From Metallyticus violacea (lineage: Eukaryota > Arthropoda > Insecta > Mantodea > Metallyticidae), in NCBI GenBank assembly GCA_030762175.1, contig CM060831.1, forward strand, positions 96,921,501 to 96,985,500: DNA of 64,000 bases. Direction: 5' to 3'. The translations under genes were made by a program, and so were the position numbers. Below are positions 46,986 to 58,463 of this stretch, one piece after another. The notes beneath the pieces are model-generated. The model searched no databases, had not been told where the DNA came from, and saw only the letters and a list, made by a program, of their open reading frames with translations. How positions within the stretch are numbered: position 1 is the stretch's first letter; each line of letters starts with the position of its first letter.

Positions 46986-48589
46986 AAACATTTCGGCAGA
47001 CGCTTGATTAACAATGTACTGAAATTCACAGCACGTGTTCCTCATTCAATACCGACAAATAGTTCATTTAAAGCGTGCCATGCGACTTTCGAAAGACGTG
47101 GTATGTTGAAAGACGTGTGCCTTCAAAATGTAGCTCTTTTTATTCAACATTCAGGAGGTCGCAAAGTGCCTGAAAAAACATAAACATTATAATGGAGCGA
47201 TTAATGGCGCCTCTATCAAAGTTATTACAACGACCTTCCTAAGAGAGTAATCTCCCATATTCTACTTGTAAATGAGTGGCAAAAAAGCAAAATTACACGC
47301 TTACCTGTATCATTATGAAGAATTGAATGTGACACCACGAAAAATGTTTTCGGATTTGTTTGTTAGAGATTTTGTTATCCAAAAGCATGAACTTTTATAA
47401 AATCAGGTGTGTATTGTCAACGAATGGAAGAAATCCATTTTCAGCATAGATTATGAGCAGGACATGTACATATACATTTGCAAGAACTTATGTAAATACA
47501 ATTATTTTTAATAGACCTCTAGAGATAGAATCACTGTTCATAAATTCTCTCATACCAGAAAGTTTTGGACAATGTGTTTACGTGAATAAAAACCACGATT
47601 TCACATCTTCCATGGTAACAGTAGGCGTGCTCATTCGAAGCAGGGACGGCACAGTGGGGCAGTGTGAATGAAATTGTCTCTAAAAGAACGGAAGTACAAA
47701 ACTTTACATTCACAGGATAGGCTGAATCACCCACTTGGATTTTACCTCCAGAGCTGACATGTTATAGAGGTTTGTAGTTAAGAATTCGATCCCTGATATT
47801 CTTAGATGCTGGAAACGAAACAATTACCAATTCCTTTTATCTAATTTCCAATTATACAAAGTATCCTTTCCTTGTCATTTTCAACATTACCATGGATTAC
47901 CGTGGTCACAATAACTCCATTGCTGTTCTTTGCCCGGCCACTTAAAACAAGAAATCTGCCTCAACGGTTTTATGTCAGGTAGTGAGTACAATGAGTCCCA
48001 TCTACTAGCCAGTTGCCTCGTTTGTCCTCTAAGCTGTGTAATTTGTAAACAAACGGCCCACCATGGTACACAAGTAAATTACTCGTATTTGTTGAACAAT
48101 TATTAGGATGCGAACATTTCACTATAATAGATATACTAACTGTATATTAAATGTCAAATTACCTGCCGGAAATAAAGACAATGCACTATCTACATCAAGA
48201 CATACATATTCCTATACAAAGTCAAACCTTTTAAAGGCGTTTTGAAGTAATGGTATGTTACAATATTTATTTTCACTAACTATGTACAAATTCTACTTTG
48301 AAATCTTTTTTGCAGAAATACACATGATGTAACGTACCCTGCCAGCCAAATTTATGTAAATATTATTTATTTCCTTGCTATAAATGTGTTTTGTCTAAAA
48401 GTATCGAAGAAGTTTTCTTTTTAGACTATGTAAAATGCCTGATAGGAAGAAACCAAAGTAAAAAAGCGTTTTAAATGCCAGATTTATGCCACAAATGATA
48501 TAGATTTATCGCACGTTAAGAAACTCCATACCTGAAAAAAGATTTCTCTGAACAAAATTTTGGACTATTTCACGTCTAAGGAGTGTACC
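46986..48589. other. Unique sequence
   Basis: No gene or repeat family recognised; frames of 67-72 codons near 47453-47734 overlap on opposite strands and have no motifs. Confidence 0.5.
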
Positions 48590-48782
48590 GAGCAGAGTAG
48601 CTCAGGCGATAAACATTGGAACTGTCATTCATAAGATGAAATTCTTTAGGACCGGTCATCCTGAATCACCTGTAGTTACTGTTAGAGACCCATCAATGCC
48701 TCACCGTCCCTGGATTCTGGTCGCTAGTAAAGGCCTAAGCACAAGCTAGCCCTTGAGCAAGGCTGAAATACCGAAATGTCCT
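48590..48782 (+). repeat. SINE-C copy 4 (internally deleted)
   Basis: A head with GAGTAGCTCAGGCGATAAAC (pol III box A) is joined to the family 3' end CTTGAGCAAGGCTGAAATACC. The middle is missing. Confidence 0.7.
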
Positions 48783-49116
48783 CTGCTTTTACCAATCCAA
48801 TCACTATAAGCGATGTTCTGAGATTTCAATCTAAAATATATGTAATGAATTTTATAAAAGTATTAGCAAGCTTTGGCGAAAAAGATTTCCCCGATTTCAT
48901 TTCTATAAACATCTCTGAAGGAGGTGAAATGAATGTGAGCAACACATTACTGCAGAAGTTAGCATATTGGCCTTGAATGGCATTTGGAAAACAAAGGGCG
49001 CTAAGAAAGTACAATATTATATGCAGTAGTGCACACATCTTACTCTTTGTAAATTTTCTTATTTGTTTAAGAAAAATAAAAATCCTCTCAAACTGTTTGC
49101 GTTATAAGCTCTAACA

Positions 49117-49118
<2 letters not shown>
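48783..49118. other. Unique sequence
   Basis: Nothing recognised; a 66-codon plus frame at 48776-48976 lacks motifs. Confidence 0.4.
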
Positions 49119-49186
<68 letters not shown>

Positions 49187-49194
49187 CAACAATA
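49119..49194. repeat. (AAT)n microsatellite
   Basis: About 22 AAT units ending in AAC units. Confidence 0.95.
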
Positions 49195-49199
49195 ATTTC

Positions 49200-49470
49200 T
49201 TCAAGGCATTTTTAGCATGGCCTACCGCAGTAACCGCTGTGTCCTGTACCTCCATCTTGCGACATAACTGTTAGAGTGCAGTAATGAGGAGGGCATGTGA
49301 TTAGCACACCACATTCCGCCATTCCGTTCTGCGGTTTTATTACAGGTATTAGGCTGGGTGGAATCGTTCCAGACCTACTAACCTAGAAACTTTAGGTAGA
49401 TACCAGGGATTGAACTTCAAACCCCCCGACTATCATTTAGTAATGCTAACCACTATACCAAGGCGGCTGT
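49200..49470 (-). repeat. SINE-D copy 2
   Basis: On the minus strand the head at the right end reads GCCGCCTTGGTATAGTGGTT (box A) and a box B-like GAAGTTCAATCCC near 49410. The body shares CCATCTTGCGAC and GGCATGTGATTAGCA with copy 1 at 3196-3508. Confidence 0.75.
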
Positions 49471-49698
49471 CTAATAATAATTATAATAATAATATAAACA
49501 TAATAATTGTTATAATTATTATACAATTTTAATAAAGCTATATGCCTCTGAAAAGAAAGAAAGCTATACTTTTATAAACTTAGAGGATCTAGGATACGAT
49601 TAGACAAAAATTTCTCTTTACACATCCCCATTATTTTTATATTAAACTATTGGTTGGCAGTAGGTAGATTCTATCACATGTGGCAGTAACTTTCGTAT

Positions 49699-49795
49699 TT
49701 TTAATGGTGTTTAACGCCTGTGTTTACTGCTGAGGCATGACACTGCTGAGATGAAATTATAAATTGGGGAAAGATTTTTTAAAGAGCCTAAGTCT
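49699..49795 (-). repeat. SINE-B 3' fragment (minus)
   Basis: AATGGTGTTTAACGCCTGTG, then GAGATGAAATTATAAATTGG, then AGAGCCTAAGTC, all in reversed family order. Confidence 0.78.
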
Positions 49796-51607
49796 TATAC
49801 AGTATAGAACATCAACAAATGAACATAGATAAACGAGCTATTCCTATTGGTGTACCGCACACATGTTTCCAGTCACTGTTCGATCAGTATAACGTACCCT
49901 AAAGCATTTCAGTTTCGTAAAGTCAGCATGAAGTTCAATTTCACGCCCAGAAGAGTGCGAGGCTGGAATGTATGTTTAGGAAACGTTATCAATTTATAAA
50001 CATTTGATTCAGATTGCTATCCCAATTCCGATTGCTATAGAATTGCTATAGAATTCTCACGGAAATAAAATGTCTATGCGTGCTGCGCTTTCAAACGTGA
50101 GATAACGATCAGATACAAACGAAACAAAAACAGATCTAAACAAAAAGGAAGTCAAGTTGGGCGCTTTGAGAAAATTAAGGAAACTTGATCATGCAGGAAA
50201 AGAGAACAAAGCTCGCTTATTTGAAAGTCTGTCGTTCATTATCGTCTTATCTTTTGTTTACGGTGACTTCCTGATGTCATAATGTGGGGGAACGGCAACT
50301 AAAAACCGTTGACTTTACGAAGTGTTTCAACAAACGCATCGCGATATTTCAATCACCTCGAACTTTTTCTCCGTTTGTTAAACTGCTGGTTGGAGGTTCG
50401 GATTCATTAGCATAGTATCACGAGGGTCGGCGCTTCCGGTAGGTGACAATGTCTCTCGAAAGAACGTCCTCAACATCTCAGATCTGCTTATGTGCAAATC
50501 GCGTTCTCTCAACCTTTCCCACGCTTCCAGACCGGCTCCACCTATTTACACATCCTTGTAAAAGTTGTAAAATGGTTAACTGACGCCGCAGTGAAAGGTT
50601 GCGGTGTTTGTGTGTCCCAACGGAAGAAAAAAAAAAGATGCTTATTTATTGCTTTTAACTAGTATAGGCATCACTAATTTGATTAATAAGTATAATTTAT
50701 AAGCGATAAAACTCAAAATAGTAACCACCCAAGAAATAAATGCCGAAATAGGAACTTTAGTTTCATAAATACTTAATAAAAAGGTACTATTTCCAAAATT
50801 ATATACTATTAATTTAAACACATTCACATCATTATTAAATAACAGCTTTCGGATATTAAAAAAAAAAAAATATGAACTGAAAGTTGTGTAGAAAAGAAAC
50901 TAGAGGTTCGAGATCACCGAACAAACTAAACAGGAGAATTTCGCAACAATTTATTTAACTACAATGACCAGGGCAGTGCTCTTTTTTCAATTTTCATGGC
51001 GACTCAAATAAAAGAACTTTGTTATCGTGAACTGATTTATATATGATAATGGATGAATTCATTTTTTCCAGTTTACATGCAGATATAACATTTTAACATA
51101 TAAATAGAACCAATTTTATGCATTTTTCACAGCAATAAACAGCTTAAAATCAAAGTAAACAGTTTAAATTTTCATATTCTCAATATATGTAAACGTACTA
51201 CTATTAAAACATTTAAATTTCGCATTTAATCATTTTCATTTATGGACTTCTGTTCTTTCCTTCCCCTTTACAATTAACACTAAGTTGAGTATGAAATGGT
51301 TATATATATTCATTCCTAGACAGTGCGTTTCAACATCGCTGTTCTTTTTTGTCTTGCTCGCCTTCAATAACCATTTCTATCTCACCTTCCTGATTTATTT
51401 TCCAAATTTTATATATTTTCGTCTGATTTTAGATTTAAAATTCTTCTGCCTCTTATTTCATTTGGTAAGTTTTCCCACTTTCAATAAAGGACCCGTTTTC
51501 TCCAAAACTTGGGTTGCTTACATTCTAACATACAATGCCAAGTACTATTTGGTTTTTCAAACATTGAACATTTCTCCTTTATGTATTCATTTCATATCCC
51601 ACGTAAA
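49796..51607. other. Unique sequence; GC-richer at 50280-50620
   Basis: I recognise no coding or repeat content. A 127-codon plus frame at 51285-51668 is Phe/Leu-rich from T-rich DNA and runs into the transposon end, so I do not call it a gene. Confidence 0.45.
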
Positions 51608-52201
51608 TACAGAGGGTATCAAAAAATGTATACACCCTTCAAGCAAAGAAAAAACTGTGTTAACATAACAAAACTGAATTCACAGATGAGCACTATCATC
51701 TTAGACTTTTACAATTACAACAGTTGCTCAAAATGCCTGTCATCGGCGCCGATACACTTCTGAGTACGTTGAACTGATTGAGCAACGTTTGCGAAAGTGT
51801 CCTCAGCGATTGCAGCACATGCCGTTTCAATTTCTTCCCGAAGTGTTGCCAGTGTAGCCGGTTTTCTACGGTATACAACACCCTTAAGAGTTCCCCATAG
51901 GTAGAAGTTCAACGGAGTTACATCCGGAGAACGGTTCTGTTCTGTACACACGTCTCCATTGCCCTTGAACTTCAACAACATTCTCAGTTTACCAGTATCA
52001 CTACAAAATTGCTTTCCGCTGTTCAAATGATAATCTTGGCTCCATTATGTTGTAACAACGCTAGCATAATGTAATGTAAGTCACATCTGTTTACAGAACA
52101 TCATACTACACATTACTGTTGTTTTTTGGTCCAACTTTGAAATATATTAAATAGATATCTACTGTGAAAGTGTGTATATCTTTTTTGGCATCCTCGATGT
52201 A
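51608..52201 (-). mobile_element. DD41D (rosa-type) internal-deletion derivative
   Basis: The ends match those of 12610-14029 (GAGGGTATCAAAAAATGTAT at left). About 840 bases of the parent are missing between 51936 and 51937. The deletion joins the N-terminal segment to the C-terminal segment in frame, giving an uninterrupted 103-codon minus-strand frame at 51715-52026. That frame runs from LRMLLKFKGNGDVCTEQN to SPDVTPLNFYLWGTLKG and HFEQLL. The residue at the third catalytic position is Asn, and the first two catalytic residues lie in the deleted part, so it cannot be a working transposase. Confidence 0.9.
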
Positions 52202-53156
52202 TATTACTCGTGTTCTAAACTATTCTAGTGCTTCCCTCCTTGTCTTAACACGGGTTTCAATATATCTTTCTCTTCCTCAACCATTTTTAGTGTGATATAT
52301 ACTTTCAGAGATTTTTTGACATTAAGACTAGCCCATATTTCTTGTTTTTCAATGTCCTTAGTGTCGGAGAATGATTACGAACTTCAACAAAAATAAGTTA
52401 TAAATGGACCACTTTACAGTAAGAATGAGAAATGGAAATATCAGGGCAACAAATTAGAGAGTGTTAAATGTGCTGATTATCTACATTTATTTAGTGGGTA
52501 TTAAACAATACACAAAAGAAAAGAAACAAAAGTTTAAAATTATTAAGTTGGCAAACAGTAAACTTTAAAATCACAAATAACTTTTATCTTCATTTCAGTA
52601 GCCAGTATCCCCCTCCCCAGAAACACTGATCACCCATCAATGAGGGAAGCTCCATTTCTGGCAGTCCAGAGGCAAACTTCCCCTTCCCTTCCTCCTTCTT
52701 ATACCCTGAAAGAAATTAATTATATACATTACAACTGTAAACTAAAGTAGCGCTTAGTACATATAAATTTATTATTCGACCTTAACTCTACTTAATTGGC
52801 TAAAACCGTAACTAACTTAAAATGCAGCAGATATAAATGGTTACATATATAACATCACATTGTTTAATAGTCTAATAAGATGCAAGTTCTTTTAATTCTA
52901 TTCTTATTTCTCTCTACTAACTATCTTCATTTAGATAGCTATGTTTGATCTTCAAAAATCCTTCCTACTAAACTATTTCTTACTTATCCTCCATTAATTT
53001 GTTTCTTTACACTGAAAAATAGTTTGTATCTCATCTTCCTTCTCCACGCAGATCCCTGAGATACTATCTTTCCTCATGCCCCTTAATTTCCAAACACTGA
53101 AGCGGTTTAGTACGGCCCCAACAATTAGAGTCAAATTATGAGATTGTTTGTTTGTG
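52202..53156. other. Unique sequence with one weak exon candidate
   Basis: On the minus strand a good splice acceptor (TTAATTTCTTTCAG) at 52706-52719 precedes a 38-codon open stretch (52590-52705) rich in Gly and Lys. It may instead be retrotransposon sequence near the PBS at 53157, or chance. Confidence 0.3.
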
Positions 53157-53174
53157 ACCCCAAGTTGGGCGCCA
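53157..53174 (-). other. Retrotransposon primer binding site
   Basis: The minus strand reads TGGCGCCCAACTTGGGGT, close to the 3' end of tRNA-Lys used by many LTR retrotransposons. It starts six bases after the proposed LTR end at 53180. Confidence 0.65.
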
Positions 53175-53179
53175 AAATT

Positions 53180-54048
53180 TGAAGCGGCTTAGTAGGCTCC
53201 TGCTATGTACACCATTTTGAACACCAATATTGAAGCTACATTGAGTGGCCTCACATTGTAATGCTAATTTTGAAGCGGTTTGGTAAATTGATAAATAATT
53301 GCTTCGATGTTGTCGTCTACGATCTTCTCAGGGTGAATTCTTCTATTTTGTTGATTTGTACTCAACAGGACTGAGAGCAGAGCTCAATAGCGTAAATGAG
53401 CACGCGATGCGATATTTATACTTAATTATGTTCTAAATCTTTCGCGTCCTCTGGTGTTTTGCATACGATAGATAGCCGTCGATACAAACTTAGCTGCCGC
53501 AAGTGGAACTTAGAAGTGAAAATGAGTAGAGCATACTGCAACTGAGTGCCTCATTCGGAATCAGAATAACAAGTGCCTCTAGCTGCGTGTAAACCATTTT
53601 TCTGTAAACTGTGTGCCTCAGCAACGTCGAACTTATAATGCGTACTGCTTAACCGAATCGAACTGAATTAGCACTGCTTCTCGCGGCGTGTAGACTTTAC
53701 AATTACGTGCTGTGTTACGAGTACCGACGAATGAGTGCCCCAGCCGAGCAACCGCCTCCTTATAAATTAAATTCAAACCAAGTAATCGTTGCCACAAGGG
53801 TTCACGCTTCGCGCCTTTCTTTAAAAGTTCAAACATACGTTTTACATTGGCTGGTAAGTTCACTCTGAGCACTGTCCACTCGCTATTTTTTGAAAGTTTA
53901 AAACATTTTGTTATCATTAGCTGGTTTAAAGGCTAAAGTACAACGGCTGGTCAAAACCCTTAACGGGTATAAAAGCCCTTCATTTTATTAACTCTCCAGC
54001 TCCCGTAACGGAAAAGACTTTTGTTGACGTGCAATTCACTTGTTGACA
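53180..54048 (-). mobile_element. LTR of an LTR retrotransposon (minus strand)
   Basis: The minus strand begins TGTCAACAAG at 54048 and ends CCGCTTCA at 53180, i.e. TG...CA boundaries, followed directly by the primer binding site. The segment 53590-54048 matches the plus-strand copy at 4289-4777. A TATAAATA near 53412 and an AGTCC/TCAGT initiator-like stretch lie where an LTR promoter would sit. Related border sequence (AAGCGGTTTAGTA-like) recurs at 53094, 53180 and 53272. No gag or pol frame was found on the far side, so the element is represented only by this end. Confidence 0.6.
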
Positions 54049-55804
54049 TTATGCCGTGTTATATATACATTATTAATTACAATTCATGAAGTATTATGAT
54101 AATTAAGTTTGCAACATACGTATTGTATTATATTTATGCCAGTGAGGGTGGGCCGTAAGAATCGTTTCAACAATAAATCGAAATCAAGCTTTCCCTTCTC
54201 TTTTATTTTTCCTACAAACATCGGTATACTTTCCTTGTCCGCGCAATTTATATTTTCTTGTGTCAAGCCAATTAACTTTTCTCCCTATCTGGGAGAATGA
54301 AATCTACATTTTCCAGTCTTATTTTCCCTTACCTCTAAAATCTCTTTCTGAAATCATTAACTTTAACCCAGAAATCTCCTAGACCTTTACACACCAGCTC
54401 TCTAACTTTTCCTAACAAGATATGAGCTGTAAAACCCAACTTTTCTTCTTGTTATCTCAGTCATATTTTCACCATATCAGTAGCAGGTAACTCTTAAACC
54501 CGAAACAAAATATTAACATCCTTTCCATCATTTACTCCCTCACACTTTCCTAGCTGTTCCAAGTTGTATTCTTGGGACATCGCAACATCAGCTCACTCAA
54601 ACTCTTTCATTTAAATTCAAAGTATGCCATCCATCTTCAATTCTCCAGACTTCCGCTCCATAAACCACTTTCAAACCACTTAACGCTCAACTCAGTGCTA
54701 AATATAAACCAGAGCAGTGAAATGTGTATCGTCTGCATAATCAAATTAAAAAACATTTGAAAACATTTTAGCTTGAAATAACAACATTTGTGAAATTGTT
54801 TTACATTCATCGGTTTTTGAAATCAATATCAACCAGCCAATGCAAAGTAGAATTTGAACTGTTATCACTATAAAGAACAGTTTGGTTTCTAAAAATATTC
54901 TATGGAGCTACCAACAAGAAAAATAAATTAGTACATCACCGCAGTATCATCATTAAAGAATTTTAAGACTTTGAAAGCTAATCAGTTTATCCCTCTTGCC
55001 ACATTACGCGACTTTCACCTTACTTAAGTAGATGGCGTCTTAATACAACGCTGAGGAAGCTCTAAGAAGAACAGTTCTTCACACTCATATATTGTTAAAG
55101 TTTATAACACTTAACTCTTACAAAAAATCAAGAATAAACTTGCAACGCTTATCTTGCGGGTAAGAAGCAGTTTTTTTAGGTTCTTTCTCGTTGGATTGGA
55201 TTGCATTTGATTGTTGGAGGGGATTGAAGGTTCAGTACCTCAACCTTGGTCATTGACGTCTCTAACATTGTTTCCAAAAGACATAGCACTCCTCTAAGTT
55301 CCTCAGAAGAGAACTGGAAAGGTCAGCCTCAAGGGATTTAAACCCAAGAGCAAATCTTTCATACAGTATCACATTTTAAATTTAGAATGCATTTCAAGTG
55401 TTCCATTAATAAAAGGTAACAAATAGGGACTTAATTTACCTTGAGGCGTTCGTCTTTTCTTAACAAATATTGAAGTTTTAACAAAAATAAAGTTTAACTT
55501 CATATAAAGTCATATTTATCAAGAAAGAGGTTTTAAAATATGAAAAACAGGCTACTGCATGAAAATACAAGCAATAATAAATATAATTTCTAAACTAACA
55601 TCTTATTTTCCTTGCAGAATTGATAAGTACAGAATTATTAAATGTCTACATAAAACAATGTGCACTAAATAACATAATACTTTGAAAGATGCATAGCACA
55701 ACCTGTGAACGTAAATTTATGATTAGGTACCTGATAAATATGTCTGTACTTCTCTTATATTATTTATTTCATTGACATTTCACTTTTCAAATTTCCCTTC
55801 AGAG
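54049..55804. other. Unique AT-rich sequence
   Basis: No gene or repeat recognised; the frames at 54084-54300 overlap on opposite strands and have no motifs. Confidence 0.5.
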
Positions 55805-55985
55805 TAAGGTGCTATGACCGCCTCCTTGGTTAAGTTGGCAGCATTGTTGGCTGTTGTACGGGAGAACCCAGGTTCGATTTACGGCACCTGGTTTGAAATT
55901 TTCTAAGCTAGGGAGATTTGGAAAGAGGCACATACAGTCTGAAAGGGGAGTTGGCGTCCTGCGTCCTGCTCTACACCGAGTGTCC
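55805..55985 (+). repeat. tRNA-derived SINE, diverged
   Basis: The head has GACCGCCTCCTTGGTTAAGT (box A) and CCCAGGTTCGATTTACGG (box B). The short body does not match SINE-A or SINE-B. Confidence 0.55.
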
Positions 55986-56179
55986 TGATTTCAACCTAAA
56001 AATTGGAAGAATTATACAGTGGACATAGACAAACATTTTGAGATAGAAAACTTATGGTCTACAAATTCAAAATTCGCTTATAATAGCGTTAAACATGCAA
56101 AGTGTCTGCAGGTCACTGACCTGATGATAACATAGGGGCATATCTAATGATTAAGTTCACTGTGCGCTCTGCAAAATAC

Positions 56180-56450
56180 CGCCATGTGTGTCCATGGTCG
56201 TTAAGGCACGGACTCGTGAGTGGGAGGTCTGGGATTCGAATCCCGCCAGGAATATCCTCCCTGACTGAGGTTTTTTCCAGGTTTTCCTCAGTCCTCATGA
56301 ATGGCAAATACCGGGGAGGTACCCTAAATTTAGGCCTAGAACGTTTCCTTCCTTACAAAATATCCTTTCTCAGTACATCATTTCATCTCATGTATCACCA
56401 GTGTTCACCGCCTAGTACCTCAGTAGTAAAAACGGGCGTTAAACACCATT
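56180..56450 (+). repeat. SINE-B, near full length
   Basis: The head is mutated (GTGTGTCCATGGTCGTTAAG) but box B GATTCGAATCC, the body AAATACCGGGGAGGTACC and the end GGGCGTTAAACACCATT are clear. Confidence 0.9.
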
Positions 56451-56924
56451 AAAAAAAACCCTGTAAAATATTATCTTTAGTAATAAAGGCCGGACAGAAA
56501 ACACAATGATGTAGGTCACTATAAAAATTGTTCAAAAATCATTCTGAGTACCTCTTGTTCAAAGGCAGGAGTGTGGCGCGTTCCTTTTAAACAATTCTAA
56601 TCACTATTAGTACTTTAAACACAAACTATAATAAAAATCAACGTTAATCTTACCTAATAAAACACAGTTTCACAATTCGAAACGAATCTTTAATGATAAT
56701 CCATTTACAATGTGTCACCAATATTAGACAGACAATAGACAATACCTAAATTATTTTCCATACGCCAATATATTAACCATTTGTGGTTCAGATTAAAAAT
56801 TAGAGTAATAAGTAACATGCATATTCTAACAGATGGAGCAATGTTTAAATAAAACAAGAAAGTCCATAATTTTAAAAATTCTGTTTACTGTGTATCATCA
56901 CTGCATTTTTCCGATTACCGAGTA
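56451..56924. other. Unique AT-rich sequence
   Basis: Nothing recognised. Confidence 0.45.
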
Positions 56925-57075
56925 GGAATGAAACTTGGGTTGGGAGGCTTCGGCTCGCCTTGGGTTTAGTCGGGTCGGTTCGGGAAGCTTCGGCTTGGCT
57001 CTGGTCGCCTAGCCCTAGTTCGACTTTGTTCGGAACTGATCGTTCCGCTAGGGTAGGATCGGCTCGGATCCGATC
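56925..57075. repeat. GC-rich degenerate CGG/TTCGG repeat
   Basis: A 150-base island dominated by variants of TTCGGCTCG, GTCGGGTCGG and CTTCGGCTTGG. Short-period and irregular; it opens a 75-codon minus-strand frame with no recognisable domain. Confidence 0.65.
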
Positions 57076-57360
57076 AGATTGTGAAAAGAAATCATACATA
57101 GATAATGCTTAAATACCAAACACCCAGTGTTAAAAACTCAACATGACAATCCATTAAGGCAAGTTCCCTACCTCAAAATTTTTGTCTGCAGCCATTCTAC
57201 AAGCCCTTCAATATATTCGCTTAAGTTCAGGCCCAACTTGTATGTAGTAAGCGGAGTGATGGCGAGCTTATCAATATGCTAATCAATAGGAATCGAAGTC
57301 TGGACACCAAAACATGGCCTAAATGATGCTACATGCCGTCATTTGTTTACTATATCGATA
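57076..57360. other. Unique sequence
   Basis: Nothing recognised. Confidence 0.4.
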
Positions 57361-58463
57361 TACGAGGGTAGGTTTATAAGTTTCCCGCATAACCATTTTC
57401 TAGGTGTGATAAAGACAAAAACTATATTTCGTTTTTCAATAGAGTTACCTTTTATTGCTATACACTTCTCACATCTTTGAAATAATATTTCATTCCCCCC
57501 ATATAGCCAGAAGTTTTATCTGCAAAATGGGCATAAACAGCATCCACCACTTCTTCGTCACACTTAAATTTCCTTCCTAAAGTTCTTAGAAGAGGAAATA
57601 ATCACTGGCAGCTAGATCTGGGCTATAGGGCGAATGGTCGATCTCCGTGAAGCCACATTTCTTCACAACTTCTTTGTAACAAGAGCTGTGTGCACAGGCG
57701 CGTTGTCGTGAAGAAGGCGCACACCACCACTCCGATTTCCTCTCGTTTTCTCTTTGATGGAAGCACGCAGCCAGTGTAGTAGGCCAGCATAGTACTCCCC
57801 ATTTACTGTCGTGTTCCTCTCCTTGAAGTCAATGAAGAGTGTTTCTTCACAGTTCCAAAAGATTGTAGCCGTGATCTTCTTGGTTGACTGAGTGACCTTG
57901 GCCTTTAGAGGCGGTGCTTCGCCAGGTTTATGCTACTCCATTGATTCTCTTTTGGACAAGGGATCATTGTAGAGGACCATAGTTTCATCTCCTGTAACAA
58001 TCGTTTGCTGAACTTCTCTCTCGTTGCCAGGGCAGAGCTCCAAAAATGCCTGACAACAGATGACTCGTTGCTGCTTTTGAACTAAGGAAAGAAGTCTAGG
58101 CACCCATCTAGCACTAACCTTATTCATGTTTAAATGTCCATGGATAATTCGAAGGGAAAGACCCAACCTTGCTGCCATTTCTGTAATTTTGAACCGCCGT
58201 TCTCCCATTTGAAAAAACTTTAGTCCATTCTTTTAATTGAGGGGGATGCTTCCCTCATATACACCTTCCAATCCCTGTTTAATTTCATTTGGAGTAAGTC
58301 CTTCTTTTATGATTTTCATTTTGAACATGTCACAACCTTCTACACATAGCCTTCTTTATGCACCTATATCTGAACAACTGAATACAGCGGAACGGAAGTT
58401 ATAGCTGCAATCTTTTACTTAACAGACAAGATATGACACCAGATTTTGTGAAGGTGATGTAGT
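57361..58463 (-). mobile_element. DD34D mariner, one end lost, copy G
   Basis: The left inverted end TACGAGGGTAGGTTTATAAG is intact. The right one is missing: the homology stops at GACACCAGATTTTGTGAAGG. On the minus strand a 91-codon frame at 57933-58208 holds ITEMAARLGLSLRIIHGHLN, NKVSARWVPRLL, QKQQRVICCQAFLEL and VTGDET (first catalytic Asp). Further left, fragments for the second and third Asp regions can be read in other frames. Inactive. Confidence 0.9.

Noticed and set aside
51285..51668. 127-codon plus-strand frame
   Set aside because: Phe/Leu-rich translation of T-rich DNA that runs into a transposon end; no motif.
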